The notes below the pieces were generated by a model. It was not told the DNA's origin. It did not search any database and saw only the letters and a program-made list of their open reading frames with translations. A program made the position numbers and the translations under genes. This document shows positions 48,253 through 59,240 of a stretch of 64,000 nt of DNA, piece after piece. The DNA is from Albugo candida. Its lineage: Eukaryota > Oomycota > Peronosporomycetes > Albuginales > Albuginaceae. Location: positions 248,001 through 312,000 of the forward strand of contig CAJNAR010000005.1 of NCBI GenBank assembly GCA_905220665.1, written 5' to 3'. Each line of letters begins with the position of its first letter. The first letter of the stretch is position 1.

Positions 48253-50320
48253 ATGGAGAAGCAGCAGAACGAGAAATTCACCGCGCGGAAGACCATGGAA
48301 GAACATATGAATGTGGTAGCTGCTGCAAATGGCTATGGAATCGTCAGCAAGTCCTCGTACAGGCAACGAGATGAACGACAAGTTGTTCACTACAAATGCG
48401 ATCGTGGAGGCGTAGATCGAAACCGTCACGGACTTGTCCAAGAATCAAAGGTTCGGAAGGCGAATAGCAGTGCACTCATTAACTGTCCTTTCAAAGGAGT
48501 TGGGCAGGAGTCGAAAGGAAAAGCCACGCATCATGGTCGAATGAGTTCACCGAGAATTCAACGTTGTCATTGATTATCTTCTCCAAATTACAGACGGCAC
48601 CTGGTCCTTTACAATTACATGCAACGAGCATTACCACGAGCCTTCCACCTCCAGGACCGCTCATCCCATTCACACTCGCATCTCGGAGTCTCAACAGGAA
48701 GAAATTTCTGGACTCTTTCAGTCCGATTTGAAAGCTAGGCAGGTTCAAACCATCATTCTAGAGCAAGGCCAGCAATTGCAACTCACTAAGCGAAAGCTCT
48801 AGAATTTGGAGCAAAACAATGCAATCAGGAGACTTGATGGACGAACTCCAATGGATATGCTGTTCGAAACCTTCACGGACTTTGGGTTCGAAATAAATAT
48901 CGAGAAAGATTCCGATGGGCGCATCACACATTTGTTCTTCGCTTATCCAAAGAATGTGGAACTCTTAAGGAAGAACTGTGACGTCTTGTTGCTAGATTGC
49001 ACCTATAAAGCAAGCAAGACGAGATTTCCTTTGCTCCACGTTGTTGGAAATACCATACTATATTCCACGTTTCATGAAGAACGAGGATGCTGACTCGTAT
49101 GTTACCGCCATCAACTTTCTACGACGACTTTTCCACGCCGACCATCAGCCAGAAGTATTCGTTATTTATTGACCGAGAGCTTGCTCTCATGAACGCTTTG
49201 CGGAGAATTTATCCTTTGGCAATTATGCTGCTTTGCATTTGGCATATTGAGAAGAACGTCGTCACCAAATGCAAGATCCATTTTACTGGAAAGAATGATG
49301 AGTGGAAAGCATTTCCGATGGATTGGAGATCGGTAACTTGCCATTTGTTGTTTGTGATCAGTAATTTTCATTCATGTTCTAAGGTATTCCTTGCTGTGCA
49401 GGTGGTCTACTCAAACACGTTCGCGGAGTTCAATGAAAATTGGGAATTTTCCAGCTCATATGGACAGAACGCTACACGGAATCTGTGGAGTATCTAGCCA
49501 AGATGTGGATCGATCCCCACAAGGTGAAATTCGTTAGAGCATGAACGAATTTGATTCGGCACTTCGGTCACACAGTCACTTCACGCAGAGAAGGTGTCCA
49601 CAATGTCGTGAAAGAGTTCATCGCAAGCAGCATGGAAAATCTGTTTGGGTGTTGCGAGCGGATAGTTCAAACCATAAAAACCTTTCAGATCGAATTCACC
49701 ACAGAACTGGCGAAGCAGAAAATGAAAATTTTATCTTTCGCGCAGCCGACCCACGCGGTGACATTTTTGAATATATCAACCGGAAGATCTCATATTACGC
49801 CCTTCGGAAAGTCTTTGAACAGGTTAGTTTGTATTATTACTTTCTTCCTACGTGTTTTTCCAATCACTTAAGTCTCGCAATGACAGCTGGAAAAAGCTCG
49901 ACGTCCATTGGTAACCAGCGCGAAGCCATGCTCTTCTACATTTTTCTACCATCTGGGGGATCCCTTGCGAGCATCAGTTGCGGCAGATCATCGCAAGCGG
50001 GAGGAGACTTAAATTGAGCGATTTCGATGTTCAGTGGCACCTTCATCAACTCCCTTCAGTACGACCTCCAGTTGCGGGCCACCCAGATGATGCTTTGCCA
50101 GTCCTTTTCGAAAAAATGCGCGACAATTTCAGCAACCTATCTCGACAGCAGAAAAGGGCAGTCTTGGACGATCTGGAAGAGATATCACAGGTATTTCTGG
50201 GCGATTGTTTTTTTTCGTTTGATATTTTAATGGGTACTAACGCTGTTCAAATAAGCAAGCACCATAAGTCCTCGAAGAGCCGGAGGTTGCTCGAACGAGA
50301 GGAAGACCAAGCAGAATGAG
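48253..50320 (+). pseudogene. MULE transposase remnant
   Basis: The N-terminal zinc region (48253-48500, YRQRDERQVVHYKCDRGGV and ALINCPFK) is FAR1/WRKY-GCM1-like. The catalytic part includes THLFFAYPKNVELLRKNCDV, LLLDCTYKASKTRFPLLHVV (first Asp), SLFIDRELALMNALRRIYP (second Asp) and LLCIWHIEKNVVTKC. A later TSRREGVHNVVKEFI block is also typical. A C-terminal basic tail is near 50340-50400 (PPRKRVRRRR). Frames shift near 48500, 49093, 49400 and 49495, so no intact protein is encoded. Confidence 0.88.
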
Positions 50321-50808
50321 CAACAAAACCTCGACGCGACGAGAACCTTCTCAATTTGAATACGTGGAGGGATTGCCTCCCAGGAAAAGAGTCAGGCGAC
50401 GACGTGCGGTGCTTGTCATCAAGCGGAACACCGACGTTCATCTGCAGCGTGCCCCGTCAATGCACAGAGCCGAAGTCAATATCTTGCAACAGTTGAACAT
50501 CATCCCATCGAAGATTCTCAGCTGCAACAGCCTGTTGATTTCGATTCCGGGTGGACCGTTGTTCAAAACCGCTGTCGGTCGCCCACTTTAGATTAGGTTT
50601 AGCATGGCTGGTTGTGAGAGCATACGGCCAATGAGAAAAAAGGCTAAATATAATCGCTTCTACTACTATCCTCTTTCCTCCGAAGTCTAACACAGCCACC
50701 TTCCTAACATCCAACTTCTCAGCGTATCCACTATTAACCTACCATATATAGATTTCAGGGGGAAAAACGTACCTACGCTAAAACAATACAAACAAAAACA
50801 GCGTAAGA

Positions 50809-50946
50809 AAATGAGCTTGTGTATAAAAGTATACAAGTGACCTGATTGGCTGGCATAATTAGCAGCAATTCAATTTTGTGAGCTGTGATTGGTTGAATCA
50901 AGTGTCTGTGGCCGTAGTAGTTTTGTCTGTGGCCATAGCGGCTCCC
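50809..50946 (-). repeat. right TIR of MULE
   Basis: Inverted match to 48080-48218, followed by target duplication atttacaaa. Confidence 0.93.
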
Positions 50947-51058
50947 ATTTACAAAATGACTGCGGTACATAGGTGTTCAGGGACCCCACGCGTACTGTAA
51001 TTAAAGAAAAGAGCTGTATGCAACACTGAGGCTTCGGAAGTACAAAACTATATGTTGA

Positions 51059-51460
51059 TGGAAGCCGCTATGGCCACAGACATTAATACTACGGCCACAG
51101 ACAATTGATCTAACCAATCACAGCTCATAAAATTATATTGTTGCTAAGTACGCCTATACCTTTCGCGCAGCCGACCCCATGTGGTGATATTTTTTAACAT
51201 ATCAACCGGAAGATCTCATAATACACCTTTCGAAAAGTATTTGAACAGGTAACTTAATAATATTCCTTTCTTCCTACGTGTGTTAGGATTTTTTTGAATT
51301 GTTCCTTCTAAATCTATAGAAGTTCCTTGTCTTCCAATCACTAAAGTTTCGCAATGACAGCTAGAAAAAGCTCCATGTCCAATGGCAATGTTGTGAGCTG
51401 TGATTGGTTAGATCAATTGTCTGTGGCCGTAGTAGTTTTGTTTGTGGCCATCGCGGCTCC
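51059..51460 (+). mobile_element. 402-bp non-autonomous MULE derivative
   Basis: Both ends carry shortened forms of the neighbouring MULE's TIR (left ggaagccgctatggccacag, right tggccatcgcggctcc). The interior 51165-51385 matches the transposase region 49734-49910. Flanking 9-mers atatgttga (51050-51058) and atatgttaa (51461-51469) form a near-perfect target duplication. It is thus an independently inserted internal-deletion copy rather than a piece of the neighbour. Confidence 0.9.
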
Positions 51461-51469
51461 ATATGTTAA

Positions 51470-52454
51470 TGGCCTCTTTATAAATACATTCTGTACAAGT
51501 TCAGCTGACACCATGCCTACGAGCGGTGTAGTCACACATATTCAGTCGATTAGTCTCAAATTCCTCTACTGTAATCTTCGCTTTCTCACATGTCCCTTCG
51601 CTTACGATCGTCCCAGATGGAGAGCCTTAACCAAGATCGTAAGTCGGGCCAAAATTCACGCTTTTGTTGTACAAAAGGGACTACTTTAAACGAAGCGACT
51701 ACTAAAATCCTTTTTTTGGATTTGAGGGTGTCGTGAAATTATTGATGATAATTATACCCCATTTTCAATTGCACATCTCGCTGATTCATACATATTTTGT
51801 GACAGAATGTGAATCGATTTGTCCCATCATAGCTGACAAGGAGTCTCGAGCTGAAGCTGACCGAGCGAAGTATGATATGATAGTGTTATAATATCGAAGC
51901 AATCGCTAGAATAATCATGGTCACTCTTACCATCCCTTTGAATCGAGGTATTCCTGATAAAGATTGATGAAGGCTTAGCTCTTTACCTACAGTATAACTA
52001 GAATCGATCATCAATTGTACAGAAAAGTCATTTAAGGCATCGGGCACTGAGAGGTCATTGTGAATTCTATCAAAAACGAATGATTGTGGCGTTACTCCGC
52101 GAACAAGACCATTTATGAGGCAATTCTGCAGGCGTGTCTTAGGCTAAAAGGAGAGAAACCTGCGAGTGCCTCGATAAAATTCCGCGTTCCGAATAATGCG
52201 CATTCTTAGTTGTGGTACTACGAACTCAAGGTACAAGAAAAATATATATTTATAAAAGCAGCAATCTCATGTTTCACTACTTCAAGTCGTACACTGACGA
52301 TACCACTGTTCTGCTTTGTTCTATGTTGGCGACATGATATTGTAGCAAAGAGATCGAATGCAGAGAATGCCGCTAATCAAACGCAAAGAATGCTGACTTG
52401 ATCCACATATAGCCTTAGTTGTCAATGCCGTGCACATAGCCCACTGCGAAACCC
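51470..52454. other. intergenic downstream of lipase 2
   Basis: No gene recognised. Short frames only. Confidence 0.35.
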
Positions 52455-53390
52455 TCAGCACTGTACACGGTATCCCAGTGTAACATTCAGGTAGCTTCCA
52501 TGGTCCCTGATACTCTTGCATGTATAGATAGAGCATACACGTGAGCAAGTACTGTCTTCACCGTGGTCAGCGCTACAGATTCGATACCATTCAGAAAACT
52601 TGCCATATAAAATCTGCAAACGAGAAGTCAGTAAAACCCCAATTTGTAGCTTGTGAAATTTGCGAACCTCAGTAGCAGAATGGTGATAATGCAAGTATGA
52701 TGGTGGCAAACGAGGAACAAGATCATCGGCGTGTATTACCCGAAACAAGTTGGGCACATAGTATTGCACCAGTTTGGCGAATGCGAGATTCCCTAATCTT
52801 GGCTGACCAAAAGTATAGACGGCGTGTGCATCCAAGCCGTGAAGAAGTTTCAGCTCAAACGCACAAATTGACGCAATCGCTCCACCCAGCGAGTGTCCAG
52901 TCAGTAAAATGACCGCTGTTGCATGTTCATGACGTATTTTTCGTATACTCGCTAAAACTTGCGCTGCAACTTTCTGGTACAATTCGTAAAAGCCTCGATG
53001 AACCAATGCCTCGGGGTATTCATTGTACGCTCTCTTCTTTCTAAATTTGATATTAGCAATCCAATTCTTTATATTGCTACTGCCACGGAATGAAATGACA
53101 ATTGCGTCACGATCCGACGAATATCCGACAATTCCTTGAAATGTGTTCTGTGAGTCGGATACGACTTCCGTGTTTTGTAAAGGCCCAGCATGAGAACAAG
53201 CTACACATTTCCAACCTAGAAGTTTGGATGCTGGGCAGTACATTGCCGAAGAGATGCCCACCAAGTAGGATGCTAGTTCTTCATCATACTGATTGATTGT
53301 ACGAACGGCTTGTTTCGTGTCAACCTGTAAAGGTAACCAGAATATAGCATGGAAAAAAGGGAATACGATGAATTGGCGATGTGGTAACAT
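52455..53390 (-). CDS. secreted class 3 lipase, copy 2
   Basis: Paralogue of the gene at 23369 on the opposite strand. The ATG at 53390 opens a signal peptide (MLPHRQFIVFPFFHAIFWLP); the frame can be read 5 codons further upstream, but only to a TTG. The core has IVISFRGSSNIKNWI, GHSLGGAI with the nucleophile Ser, YTFGQPRLGN, HADDLVPR with the acid Asp, and SIRDHGSYLNVTLG with the catalytic His. An intron at 52667-52614 (GAG|GTTCGC...TTTGCAG, 54 nt) occupies the same site and has the same length as in copy 1; removing it gives HHSATEILYGKF. The spliced protein is about 293 residues. Some regions between the catalytic blocks differ clearly between copies, so the duplication is not recent. Confidence 0.93.
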   Translation of the reverse strand: MLPHRQFIVFPFFHAIFWLPLQVDTKQAVRTINQYDEELASYLVGISSAMYCPASKLLGWKCVACSHAGPLQNTEVVSDSQNTFQGIVGYSSDRDAIVISFRGSSNIKNWIANIKFRKKRAYNEYPEALVHRGFYELYQKVAAQVLASIRKIRHEHATAVILLTGHSLGGAIASICAFELKLLHGLDAHAVYTFGQPRLGNLAFAKLVQYYVPNLFRVIHADDLVPRLPPSYLHYHHSATEVRKFHKLQIGVLLTSRLQILYGKFSEWYRICSADHGEDSTCSRVCSIYTCKSIRDHGSYLNVTLGYRVQC

Positions 53391-55606
53391 GATCAGGAAA
53401 TTCAAAATGAACAGAAAGTGCTGGACTATTCAATGCACTCTAATACCGCAAATAGCTACAGAAAAAGATGTCCAGCATCGTTGGCTTATAAGTTGGTTGA
53501 ATAAACCACCATATGCTTTTAACTGGGGTATCTGCTTTACTTCAACATGACTTTTACATTCGCGTTCTACAGTGACCTTATTCTGTATCGAATGCCGATT
53601 TCGTCGTCAACAAAGCAGCATAAACTTTACATCTATCATCAACTACTCTGTACCTACGTCCATGTCACATGATGGTGCGCTATTTCAAAGCATCAAACTT
53701 CCTATTTTGAAGAAATCCTATCAGTATATACAACTTTCATGATGAAAACTTGTGTCTATCATTTTGATAATATATTGCAAACTTCTCATGATATGTGCTT
53801 CATGACAATAAGGTACTCTCACCGACAAGGGTCGACGCCTTCGTGCATATGCACTGGGATTTATCGATATGGAAGCCTTATTTATCATCGCACAATATAC
53901 TCGCTTGCCTTCCGTGGTTGGCTTCAAGTGCTCTGCATTGCATTACTTTCTGCTATATTTTTGTAAAAAGAGCGTTTGAATCCGTCTTTTTATTTAGCAA
54001 AACCGGTCACTTGAGCATCTCCTTAATGTACTGACGCACAAATATCAGAGATTGCTCGGTTCACATGCTGGAATCGATACCTACGCGACCATTTGCGGAC
54101 CATCGGGTAATATGTCATAAAGAAGTACTTTTATAATATAGCTCACTTTCGCTGAGGGATTGTTGATGAGTCAGACGCAAGCGTAAACCCCAATACAGAC
54201 TCGCAACAACTACGCAAGCGCTCTTCTATGCTTATGTCATGGCTAATGTTGCCAGTATGTTGGAGTTGAAAAGCTCGATAATCGCTTAACTTCTCCTTTC
54301 ACGTTACCCCGTCGTCGACGTTCTTGTAGTCTTTGGATCTTGACTATTTATTCTTTTTTTTTAATCTAAGCATTCGGCTGCAGTTATTGCAGCTCCAACC
54401 AAAACGTTACATTTCTATCCACTTGGCAATTCAAGATACATACAGCAGGTTGCAGACATGAATTTAGTCGGTACGACACGAAGAAATAGGCTGTATACAT
54501 AACCGGTGCGCTGTTAGTACCATTCCTGTTTATACGTGAATCTTCACAGCGTGATCCCAGGTGATGAGGCCTGAAGACGAGATGTTGGACCCGGAACCCA
54601 CAAAATTGCATCCAATAATATATATAAGACAACTTGAATCAATGCGAATTTTGAAGTGTCGCAAATTGAAAGACTAACTCGATACTGTGCAATTTTACCA
54701 TACTTGGATGAGTAATCATCTGAATAGGTTTGGGCGCATTTCACCCTTCAAAATGCAGATGATACGTATGCATTAGTAATGATTATAGGTACATGTATAG
54801 AGAGAAGTGGGACATGCAGAAAATAATCAAGGAGGTTTAGAGTATGCATGACGAGCTGCATACTCAAGTTCCAGCATACGAATCATTGCAATCCCACAGA
54901 AACGGATTTTTTTATTTACTGTATTGATCGCCTTGCCTTCATATGCAAGCACTAATTTGCATTCCTTTTCTACTTGCAAACTAATAGACTAGGTAGATGC
55001 TTGCTCATAGCTGAAGTAACATGCCATATTCATCGAGATAGCTTCGCCCCAATCATTATTTACGTAGTAACCCTTGGGTTCCTTTATGTGTAAGAACTTG
55101 ACATTACAATGCTCACGAGATTACGTCACAGACATATTGTGCTTCATTATTAAAAGTCATATTTCGTGGTTTTGCAGTCTACCTAACTTATCACAACAAC
55201 TACTCATGCAATTACCTTCATTCAATCATACCGCTCGAGTGCTTAAATTCTACACACATGTAGAAGGGACCAACGCAATACTAGGATGTAGCAGTTCGTA
55301 GTCGAGGCATGATCTAAGCATATTTTTTGTAACGAATTGTTCGCAATGGAAGGGGGGTAAAAATCTGAGATTACCAAACAGCAATCAGCATACAACAGAG
55401 TAAATTGTACTCCGCAAGCTCTTATGTAGCGATGCATTCAGTCCATTGATGAGAAAAGCACGCCACGTGGTTGCAAAACCGTAATAGTAAATCCGTCCCA
55501 ATCTTAGTGCTCTGGAAAAGCTTACTTTGCTCTACTGGTACCAAGCGCGAACGAATTATTTAAGCACAGTAAAAAGCGGTTCCTGGTAATGAGGCCGATC
55601 TAATGT
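53391..55606. other. 2.2-kb gene-poor stretch
   Basis: No gene or transposon motif recognised. The part just right of 53390 should contain the lipase 2 promoter. Confidence 0.35.
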
Positions 55607-56014
55607 ATGGCAAGTAGCTCAGTGCGTGGTAAAGGAAGAAATAGTCAGTATGTTGAGAGTAGAAAACGAGGGTCATGTGACAGAAAAGTGAGCTTGAGAA
55701 GCCTACGAGACGTGAATGGCGTCATAGGTAGAGAAGATACTAGCGTGCGACTTCCGCGTCCCGACACCTCGAAGGGATCATACAAGTCGCAACGAAGTTC
55801 TGAAGAGAGCCTAGACCTGTTAGAGAACGGCCATCTTGAGCTCACATATGACTGGATGATTTATTATAGGGCATGGACTTTTTCTCCGATTAATTCGCTG
55901 CAAAGCGGCACAGCAGTTGAAAGGTTCCAACAAGTGTCGAAAATAATCGATCACTCCTTGGCCACCAAGACAGTCTACGTCTTGGCTTCTTTCGTGCTTG
56001 TATATAATCCGTAG
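55607..56014 (+). CDS. 135-codon hypothetical ORF
   Basis: An ATG-initiated frame: basic, Ser/Arg-rich first half (GKGRNSQYVESRKRGS, VRLPRPDTSKGSYKSQRS), then LDLLENGHLELTYDWMIYYR and AVERFQQVSKII. The middle has a non-random look. I considered an eIF4E-like fold from 'YDWMIYYR' but could not find the later Trp motifs downstream. It may be the first exon of an unresolved gene or simply chance. Confidence 0.25.
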   Translation: MASSSVRGKGRNSQYVESRKRGSCDRKVSLRSLRDVNGVIGREDTSVRLPRPDTSKGSYKSQRSSEESLDLLENGHLELTYDWMIYYRAWTFSPINSLQSGTAVERFQQVSKIIDHSLATKTVYVLASFVLVYNP

Positions 56015-57336
56015 ACAAAGCACCCAGAAAGTTAGGTGACCCTGCCTTATGATCAGGCTCCTGGTCGTAGTCTTTCTCGAACGTCACAAACTGTTATCAC
56101 AAAGAAGAAGAGCCGAATCAAGTTCAAGCTCGTAGTATCGCATGGAAATAGGCAGGAAGTGTACCACCATACATTCTTCCCCATCTATCGCAAGCTTGTT
56201 CGGTTTGCGCAATCGAAGCCATGATCTTGATCTTTTCTAAAATTGTCAGGGCCTCCTTACTACTAACCACATGATACTATTGACTCAGACATTACGTTGG
56301 CCCGCTCTACAAGCACAAGTCCCTCTTCACGACTGTATCGATTTACTATCATACAACTAAAACAAGAATCGAAAAAAGAGAATCTGCCCAAACTAGAAAA
56401 TCGAAAGAAGCACGACAGAGGTGCTTACGCACAAGCTCTTCGGTGGCTAGATAAAAAGCTGTCAATTATTTGAATCTTTCGTCAACTTTGATAGTCCTCT
56501 ACAAAAGTACACGGAAGTGATGAAGTGCTACCAGGTGGGATCTTTGAAACTCCTACAGAGCAATAATCTGAGTTGAGGCCTAAGGAAGTATTTCCTCTAC
56601 TTCTACTACGCAATCTCCTCAGTATCACGTACCTAGACTTCAAGCGGTAAGACCCTTCTGCTCACGATCCGGCAGGTTTGTGTATGTACCAGCTGAAATA
56701 TAATGGCTGACGAAAATACTTTCGCGCCACGATGACTTTGCATGGTTACACTACTACTATGAAAAGACCGGTGAATTCTGACGTCAGAACTAAAACATCT
56801 CGGGAAATGTATTCGCTTTAGATTTTATTTTTAATAACTATCCCCATGTGCATTAGTCGTCTCTTCAGTACGAGCTCGAGTAGAGGACACATCATTACAC
56901 GGCCGTCCGAACGGCTGATTAGCGTTATATTTGTCATTTCACCCCACACAATGATCAGTGCGCTAATTACAAGATTACCAGACTCCCAGCGCGAAATTGG
57001 CTTCATCATTCACAATGAGATCAATGTGTTCCTAGAAATGTGGAAGGTAATTCACAGCCATTCAAACCGCCAAAGCGCGCCACTTTTGATGCATGTGACC
57101 AGGCGAACGATTTGAAGCAAATGGAATCGAAGTGTGCAAGTCTTGAGCGATAAGTCAATTCTGTGAGCCAACGATGGGTTCTGCCAGATACTGTCGTAGA
57201 CAGACCATGTACATCTAGAAAGGTCTTATTATGATACCGATTAGTCGAATATAGCAATGTGAGCATACTCAATATAGCAAATAGTTCCCATCACTCGGAT
57301 CATTACAGCAAGATGAAGAAAAAAGTCGAAAGAGAC
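56015..57336. other. intergenic, possible small exons not resolved
   Basis: A basic plus-strand frame (56036-56224) and minus-strand pieces near 57030-56830 have some splice-like signals, but I could not assemble a product that I recognise. Confidence 0.3.
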
Positions 57337-58718
57337 TCACTTGGCTAAATCGTGATCATCCGAGGAATAATACTCCGCTTGCAATCGATAAATATGTGAA
57401 GCTTGGTGAGCTCCGATATTCGTCACGTACAGATCCACGAGACTTGGAGGCACATAATCGCGCGTTGGATTTAGAATCGCCATCTTCGAATACGAAATGA
57501 GTAACATCATGCTCTGTGAATAGCAACAAACAACCTTATCTGTCACATCTTGATGATCGAATATCTGGGAAGGATTTCCAAGTTCGTTTTTAGTGTCGAC
57601 ATCATGTGCATACAGCGGGCACAGCGTGATCAAACTAGTGATACAAATGACTGGAATTGAGAAATTCTTGGCTGCTAGCACGATATTGTGCAACCCAGAC
57701 TGTGCAATTAGTCCACCATCCGCAAGAACTGCATATGCCGGAATTATGACTTTGTTTACGCGAGCCATGATTGCGAAGACCGCGGTGTCGGGAATCACAG
57801 TCACGTCAATTCCATTAAGTGCAAGTTGATGCGCAAGCGCGTGCCCATTTAGGGAAGGTGCTGACTCGGCAACAATCACTTTGAATTGACGCTTTTTTGC
57901 AGCAGCTTGGAAAAATGCTTCGAGGTAGGAGCACATGCCAAAAGAAAGGATCACTTCACTAAAAAAAAGTTTTCCATAGGCACGAGAATTGTCAAAAGTC
58001 TGCATTGCGTACTCTGTGTGGATAAATTCTATTGCTTGATCCGAGATGTTCAGTTGGCTGTTTTGTATCTCGTCTCTTAGCTCCCTAATTCCTTCCATGA
58101 TAGACTACAAAGATTCGTCAGCAACGAGTAGTGATGCGTATTATAGAATCGAATAAATCTCACCATTTTTAACTCAGCAGTAGAGAGCGAAAGATTGGTC
58201 ACTGATCCTGGGGTTAAGAGTGTCTCAAGCGAGCATTGTGACCTTCCAATACATTCCTTGCTTTCCAACAACGATTTCGTATCGTCAGAAGATGAAGCAG
58301 CATTCGTCTTAGTTGCAAGGAGCACTTCCTCGCGAATGATGAATAAAATTCGCCGTACAACATTTGCGATTGGTACTTCTGTAACAAACTATCAGATCCT
58401 GCCGTGATGCGCTGATTGATAAGTATTGCTACCTTGCGGAACTGATGTTGACAGATACCATCCTATTTCACGCAACTTTTTGATAACATCAGACGCTGTT
58501 GACAATGCTATGGTAGTAAGCTATATTCATTATTAAGGATTATGGCTTGAACACAGAGCCGTTAATTGGAAATATTGCACCATTTTTTCGGCAAAATCGA
58601 GAATTTGCAATGAAGTGTCGTTGGATTCATCGCACTGGCATCGTTTGAAAGACAGAACGATATCAAGAAGACACTGCTTTAGTTTTGGCTGCTCCTCCAT
58701 CCATTTTGGGGTCATCAT
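57337..58718 (-). CDS. EIF2B2: translation initiation factor eIF2B subunit beta, four exons
   Basis: Regulatory beta subunit of eIF2B, the cytosolic guanine-nucleotide exchange factor that recycles eIF2. Exons on the minus strand: 58718-58553, 58507-58433, 58378-58164, 58104-57337; introns 45, 54 and 59 nt; phases agree and give 407 residues. Motifs: STASDVIKKLREIGW, VPIANVVRRILFIIREE, the Rossmann-like core VIVAESAPSLNGHALAHQLA, DTAVFAIMARVNKVIIPAYA, LADGGLIAQSGLHNIVLAAK, and the C-terminal signature DYVPPSLVDLYVTNIGAHQA then SHIYRLQAEYY. The DYVPP-ELV-like motif and C-terminus match beta rather than alpha or delta. Slightly longer than the human subunit because of an acidic/Ser insert (TNAASSSDDTKSLLESKE). 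Confidence 0.93.
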
Positions 58719-59240
58719 GTAAATCTCCTATAATTACAGCCATAAATGCAAAATTGTGCATCACATCTGTCTATTTATGCAGCTGACTGAGTCACAATGT
58801 GGTCATCGTGTAGTTTTAAATTGCTCGATGAATTGTCAGAATGTGAATTCCCATCACTCCTATAGAGTTATTAGAGAGAAATTACGGCTAGTTAGCAGGG
58901 ATGTTCGCTTGCAAGCTGTGTTAAAGTACTAAATGTCCGTCCAGTCTTCCATAACTAGAACAATTCGTCTCGAACACTCGTTATCAATACAAGTTTTTTT
59001 GCCATTTGTTCACTACGAGCGGTTGTCTAAACGCAGCGGACGAGTACATGAGCTTACCCGTCCCGTGAAACCCCTAAAAATGGAACGATCTGTAAGCGTG
59101 ATCCGACCCCTGTCTTTTCCCATGATATATAAACGCATCATTCACCACCATACACAGTTGGCTGTTTTAAACCCATCTCCGCAGACAAATTCGTTCCATG
59201 TTATCAACAGTTGTAGTCTGGCATTTTCATTCTCTCTACC
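58719..59240. promoter_or_regulatory. shared divergent promoter region (eIF2B beta / helicase-RdRP)
   Basis: 522 bp separate the two start codons, which face apart. The interval contains AT-rich runs and a tgatatataaacg string about 115 bp before the RdRP ATG that could act as a TATA-like element. Function is inferred from position only. Confidence 0.4.

Larger units (their letters stand above)
48080..50946 (+). mobile_element. MULE DNA transposon with long TIRs and 9-bp TSD
   Basis: 2867 bp. Terminal inverted repeats of about 139 bp (48080-48218 and 50809-50946) start gggagccgctatggccacag. The perfect 9-bp duplication atttacaaa is at 48071-48079 and 50947-50955. These are diagnostic MULE features. 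Each TIR carries two near-copies of gccacagaca about 23 bp apart, possible transposase sites. The transposase inside is broken by frameshifts. Confidence 0.96.

Noticed and set aside
55607..56014. eIF4E-like gene suggested by YDWMIYYR
   Set aside because: The expected later Trp motifs (FW, WED) are absent in every downstream frame.
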